Origin: Candidatus Nanohaloarchaea archaeon
GTDB taxonomy: Archaea > EX4484-52 > GLR71
Assembly (NCBI GenBank): GCA_030594675.1
Contig: JAUVES010000032.1
Span: 1-6,998, forward strand
Direction: 5' to 3'
DNA length: 6,998 bases
Within the stretch, counting starts at the first letter, position 1, and every line of letters begins with the position of its first letter. Positions 4,289-6,998 of the stretch are shown here, piece by piece. The notes below the pieces were generated by a model, which did not search any database, was not told where the DNA came from, and was given only the letters and a program-made list of their open reading frames with translations. The position numbers were made by a program, and so were the translations under genes.

Positions 4289-4987
4289 ATGATGAAGAAA
4301 TTACTTGTATTTGCGATAGTATTTTTGATGCTATCTTCTTCTGCCTTTGCTGATGGAGAAAGTGGTGCTCCTGAAGTGACAGGCGCAAATCCTGATAATC
4401 CAGGTCAAGGTCCGTCTGGTGATGTAGGGCCTCAACCAGATAATCCAGGTGAAATACAACAAATACAGGCAAGAGAGCAGGTAAGAACCCAGCTTGAGGA
4501 AGTAAAACAGATGATGCAACAGAGACAGCAGCAGATGAATGCTGAAGCACAGGGTGCAGGTGATAAGAATCAGGAGATGATGCGAAACCAAAACCAGGTA
4601 CGAATTGCTGCACAGACACTTTCCCAGATGGCTAATATGATGGGTGGCATAGGTCCACAGGTATCTAGTATTGCTAAAAATTTTAATAATTCAGTCCAGG
4701 CAACAATAAATGCAGAAGAAAAAATCCAGACAAGGAGCAGCATTGCCAGATTCTTTACAGGCGGTGATGCAAAAGCTGCTGCTGATATTGATGCACAAGT
4801 AATCCAGAACAGGCAGCGTATCCAGGAACTTAAGCAACTTAAAGACCAGTGCGATGACTGTGATGAAGAAGTCAAAGCTATGATGCAGGAACAGATTCAG
4901 CTTATGGATCAGGAACAAACAAGGCTGACAGGGCTTGCACAGGCTGAGAAGAAAAGCAAAGGATTGCTTGGCTGGCTATGGAAGTAG
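4289..4987 (+). CDS. Secreted Gln-rich coiled-coil protein of unknown function
   Basis: A 232-residue protein with a clear signal peptide: MMKK, a hydrophobic core LLVFAIVFLMLSSS, and a likely cleavage after SSAFA at about residue 21. The mature start is a Gly/Pro/Asp-rich linker with two PDNPG units (about 35-39 and 50-54). Residues 56-95 and 165-222 are Gln/Glu/Lys/Arg-rich and look like long helices or coiled coils. Between them lies a less charged segment (NQNQVRIAAQTLSQMANMMG, about 100-119), then IGPQVSSIAKNF. A CDDC pair (C188, C191) could form a disulphide or bind metal. The C terminus GLLGWLWK is short, hydrophobic and basic and may touch the membrane. I do not recognise a named family. 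The start is set by AGGTG and the signal peptide. A hairpin-plus-T terminator follows, so the gene is probably monocistronic. Confidence 0.8.
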   Translation: MMKKLLVFAIVFLMLSSSAFADGESGAPEVTGANPDNPGQGPSGDVGPQPDNPGEIQQIQAREQVRTQLEEVKQMMQQRQQQMNAEAQGAGDKNQEMMRNQNQVRIAAQTLSQMANMMGGIGPQVSSIAKNFNNSVQATINAEEKIQTRSSIARFFTGGDAKAAADIDAQVIQNRQRIQELKQLKDQCDDCDEEVKAMMQEQIQLMDQEQTRLTGLAQAEKKSKGLLGWLWK

Positions 4988-4990
4988 ATG

Positions 4991-5032
4991 GATGAAGTAA
5001 ATTCATCTTTTCTTTTTTCTTTTTATTTCTTT
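4991..5032 (+). terminator. Hairpin and T-tract terminator
   Basis: GATGAA-GTAAA-TTCATC (4991-5007) forms a six-base stem with a five-base loop, three bases after the stop codon of the secreted-protein gene. A 25-base T-rich tract follows (5008-5032), broken only by C and one A. T-tracts alone terminate archaeal RNA polymerase, so this should end the transcript and separate it from the CBS promoter. Confidence 0.7.
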
Positions 5033-5052
5033 GATTATTTCTAACCAGAAAT

Positions 5053-5061
5053 ACTTATATA
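5053..5061 (+). promoter_or_regulatory. TATA box of the CBS-antiporter unit
   Basis: ACTTATATA is centred about 26 bases before the ATG at 5083, again predicting a leaderless first gene. It sits directly after the upstream T-tract. Confidence 0.6.
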
Positions 5062-5082
5062 CAGACAGAATAATATAATATC

Positions 5083-5538
5083 ATGGCTGTACCTGAAAAA
5101 GGATATATAAAAAAACCGATTGCTGAAGATGCAATGATTAAGCCTGTGTTTCTCCATCCGGATGATGATGCAGAAAAAATAATAAAAAAACTTAAAAGGG
5201 AAGATACAAATGTATGCATCGTGGTTACAGATGACAGGAAATTTATGGGGGAAATAAGCAATAATGACCTTATCAGACTGTATCTATATCAAGTGAAACA
5301 TGAACCTCTAACGAAAATATTGAGTATTGGGTACAGGAGACAATTTCTGTATAAGACTGCTAAGGAACTGATAAATAAGCACAAATCCACAGTAGATTTT
5401 GATGCACCAATCAATAAAGTGATAGAGCTGATATATAAAGAAGGTTTTCATTATATTCCAGTCCTTGACAAGAATAAAAAGGTTGTGGGTGTTGTGACAC
5501 CGAGCAGTGTACTTGACCTGCTGGAACATGTCAAATAA
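5083..5538 (+). CDS. Two-CBS-domain protein
   Basis: A 151-residue protein made of a tandem CBS pair (Bateman module) and little else. CBS1 covers about residues 14-72: DAMIKPVFLHPDDDAEKII, then VCIVVTDDRKFMGEISNNDL. CBS2 covers about 90-150: STVDFDAPINKVIELIYKEG, then YIPVLDKNKKVVGVVTPSSVLDLL. Bateman modules usually bind adenine nucleotides, SAM or related ligands and switch the activity of a partner. There is no catalytic domain, signal peptide or membrane segment, so it should be a cytosolic regulator. The next gene, an antiporter, begins only 17 bases after the stop, making it the obvious partner; this is inference from position. The ATG is set by the TATA box and the lack of an alternative upstream start. 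Confidence 0.85.
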   Translation: MAVPEKGYIKKPIAEDAMIKPVFLHPDDDAEKIIKKLKREDTNVCIVVTDDRKFMGEISNNDLIRLYLYQVKHEPLTKILSIGYRRQFLYKTAKELINKHKSTVDFDAPINKVIELIYKEGFHYIPVLDKNKKVVGVVTPSSVLDLLEHVK

Positions 5539-5555
5539 GATAAGGATGTTAAGAT

Positions 5556-6998
5556 ATGGATATATTGGTTGAAATCGGAATAATCATCACTGTGACGACA
5601 TTGATTGCAGGGATGGCGCAGATATTGAGGCAGCCATTAATAATAGGTTATATCTTTAGCGGTATAATTGTGGGACCTTACTTTCTTAATGTTATTCATT
5701 CAACCGGAACGATATCTACCTTTTCACAGATGGGTATAGCTCTGCTTCTTTTTATTGTCGGCCTGAATCTGAGTCCACAAGTCATAAAAGAAGTAGGTAA
5801 AGTCTCTTCAGTTACGGGGGTTGGCCAGGTAATATTCACTTCATTGATTGGGTTTTTCATATGCAGGATGCTGGATTTTTCTGTGGCATCATCAGTATAT
5901 ATTGCTGTTGCTTTAACATTCAGCAGCACAATTATTATTATGAAACTCCTGTCTGATAAGGGAGATATAGGCACTTTGTACGGGAGGATATCTATAGGCT
6001 TTTTAATTATTCAGGATCTGATTGCAATTTTTGCGCTGATGATGATTTCTTCGCTTGCGTCTGGGTTTGGATTTAGTACATTACTTTATGGAATGGTCTT
6101 AAAAGGATTTGGTATGTTGGGTGTATTATTATTTGCAGCAGTCTATATATTGCCGCATGTAACTAAGATAATTGCAAAATCATCTGAATTTTTATTGCTA
6201 TTCTCAGTTGCCTGGTGTTTTGCAGTATCTTCTCTTTTCTATTATCTTGGCTTTTCTGTTGAAGCAGGAGCGCTACTTGCTGGTATTTCCCTATCTTTAT
6301 CGCCTTATCGCTATGAAATCAGTTCCAGGATGAGGCCGTTGCGTGATTTTTTTATTGTGCTGTTCTTTATATTACTAGGCTCTCAGATGGTCTTTACAAA
6401 TATGTACCAGTATATTCCTGCAATTATTGTACTTTCATTATTCATACTGATTGGTAACCCTCTTATTGTGATGGCTTTGATGGGCATGCTTGGATATACA
6501 AGGAGGAACAGTTTCCTTGCCGGGCTGACAGTAGCGCAGATAAGTGAGTTCTCTTTGATTCTTGTCGCCATGGGAGTTGCTATGGGACATTTGACAAATG
6601 AGATATTATCTATAGTGACTGTTATAGGCCTGATAACTATTGCAGGCTCCACTTATATGATAGTCTATGCAAACAGGATATATCCATGCATATCTAAATA
6701 TCTAAAAATCTTTGAGAAGAGAGGAAGCAAAGTAGACGAGCATAAGTATCATTCTGATGATGCATATGATATAATTCTTTTTGGATATAACCGTATAGGT
6801 TATGATCTTCTGGAAACTTTTGAGAAGATAAAAAAGAAATTTTTAATTGTAGATTATAATCCGGAAAAAATAATAGATCTTGCAAAGGAGGGGGTTGACT
6901 GCAGATACGGTGATGCAGGCGATACTGAACTGCTGGGTGAGCTTAATCTTTCAAAAGCCAAGATGATATATTCAACAATACCTGACTTTGATACGAAT
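5556..6998 (+). CDS. CPA2/KefB-type cation:proton antiporter with RCK domain (3' partial)
   Basis: 481 codons are visible, with no stop before the right edge. Residues 1 to about 385 are a polytopic membrane domain of the CPA2 monovalent cation:proton antiporter family. Marks include RQPLIIGYIFSGIIVGP at 25-41, TFSST at 121-125, and GRISIGFLIIQDLIAI near 143-158, whose Q153-D154 pair matches the KefB/KefC 'QD' signature with D154 as the predicted ion-binding acid. Further on are EAGALLAGISLSLSPYR, RPLRDFFIVLFF and TVAQISEFSLIL. After a charged linker an RCK/TrkA-N domain starts near residue 405. Its NAD-binding loop is G410-Y-N-R-I-G415, with D433 ending the second strand and then GDAGDTELL. 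The role is likely K+ or Na+ efflux in exchange for H+, gated by nucleotide. ATG 5556 is the first usable start; ATG 5546 hits a stop after eight codons. AAGGATG upstream may serve as its ribosome site. Confidence 0.87.
   Translation, partial: MDILVEIGIIITVTTLIAGMAQILRQPLIIGYIFSGIIVGPYFLNVIHSTGTISTFSQMGIALLLFIVGLNLSPQVIKEVGKVSSVTGVGQVIFTSLIGFFICRMLDFSVASSVYIAVALTFSSTIIIMKLLSDKGDIGTLYGRISIGFLIIQDLIAIFALMMISSLASGFGFSTLLYGMVLKGFGMLGVLLFAAVYILPHVTKIIAKSSEFLLLFSVAWCFAVSSLFYYLGFSVEAGALLAGISLSLSPYRYEISSRMRPLRDFFIVLFFILLGSQMVFTNMYQYIPAIIVLSLFILIGNPLIVMALMGMLGYTRRNSFLAGLTVAQISEFSLILVAMGVAMGHLTNEILSIVTVIGLITIAGSTYMIVYANRIYPCISKYLKIFEKRGSKVDEHKYHSDDAYDIILFGYNRIGYDLLETFEKIKKKFLIVDYNPEKIIDLAKEGVDCRYGDAGDTELLGELNLSKAKMIYSTIPDFDTN

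Noticed and set aside
5546..5572. Start of the antiporter at the ATG at 5546
   Set aside because: This frame hits TGA after eight codons; the ATG at 5556 opens the long frame with clear CPA2 motifs.
1..6998. CRISPR array, tRNA or rRNA gene, origin of replication
   Set aside because: No regularly spaced repeats, cloverleaf-type sequences, rRNA motifs or clustered origin-recognition boxes were seen. The only sizeable repeat is the two-copy 68-bp element.

Overview
The window reads as archaeal, and its gene set and small gene sizes suggest a DPANN-type lineage, for example a Woesearchaeota relative; that placement is inference. Direct support: an archaeal replication protein A with a zinc-finger OB fold sits just upstream of the start of a RadA-like gene, and a RadB-type recombinase lies close by. 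Most lead genes have a TATA box about 23 to 28 bases before their start codon, the geometry of leaderless archaeal transcripts. Genes inside operons, such as radA, have Shine-Dalgarno sites instead. No bacterial -35/-10 promoters or rRNA/tRNA genes were seen.

Left part (1-2735): recombination and repair. On the minus strand an rpa-radA operon runs off the left edge. Divergent from it, on the plus strand, is a TIM-barrel protein of the xylose isomerase/endonuclease IV superfamily that keeps most of the endonuclease IV metal-ligand pattern. It meets radB (minus strand) tail to tail, with a four-base overlap of the stop codons.

Middle (2736-4223): the most unusual stretch. A small AT-rich nudix hydrolase gene (minus strand) is bracketed by two copies of the promoter and first codons of the downstream methyltransferase gene. 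The two copies are identical over 68 bp (2858-2925 and 3486-3553). The left copy ends in a nine-codon remnant, so it looks like a scar of insertion or rearrangement. A 10-bp inverted repeat lies at the left breakpoint and upstream of the nudix gene. The region upstream of radB also holds a 37-codon open frame of uncertain status.

Right part (4224-6998): a secreted, Gln-rich coiled-coil protein ends at a clear hairpin plus T-tract. A promoter then drives a two-CBS-domain protein and a CPA2/KefB-type cation:proton antiporter. The antiporter carries a C-terminal RCK (TrkA-N) domain and is cut off by the window's right edge. The last two genes look like one transcription unit in which the CBS protein may be a ligand-sensing partner of the transporter.

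I see no CRISPR array, no integrase and no intact transposase. The nearest thing to a new system is the nudix cassette with its duplicated promoter. I present it as a genomic rearrangement of unknown mechanism, not as a proven mobile element.
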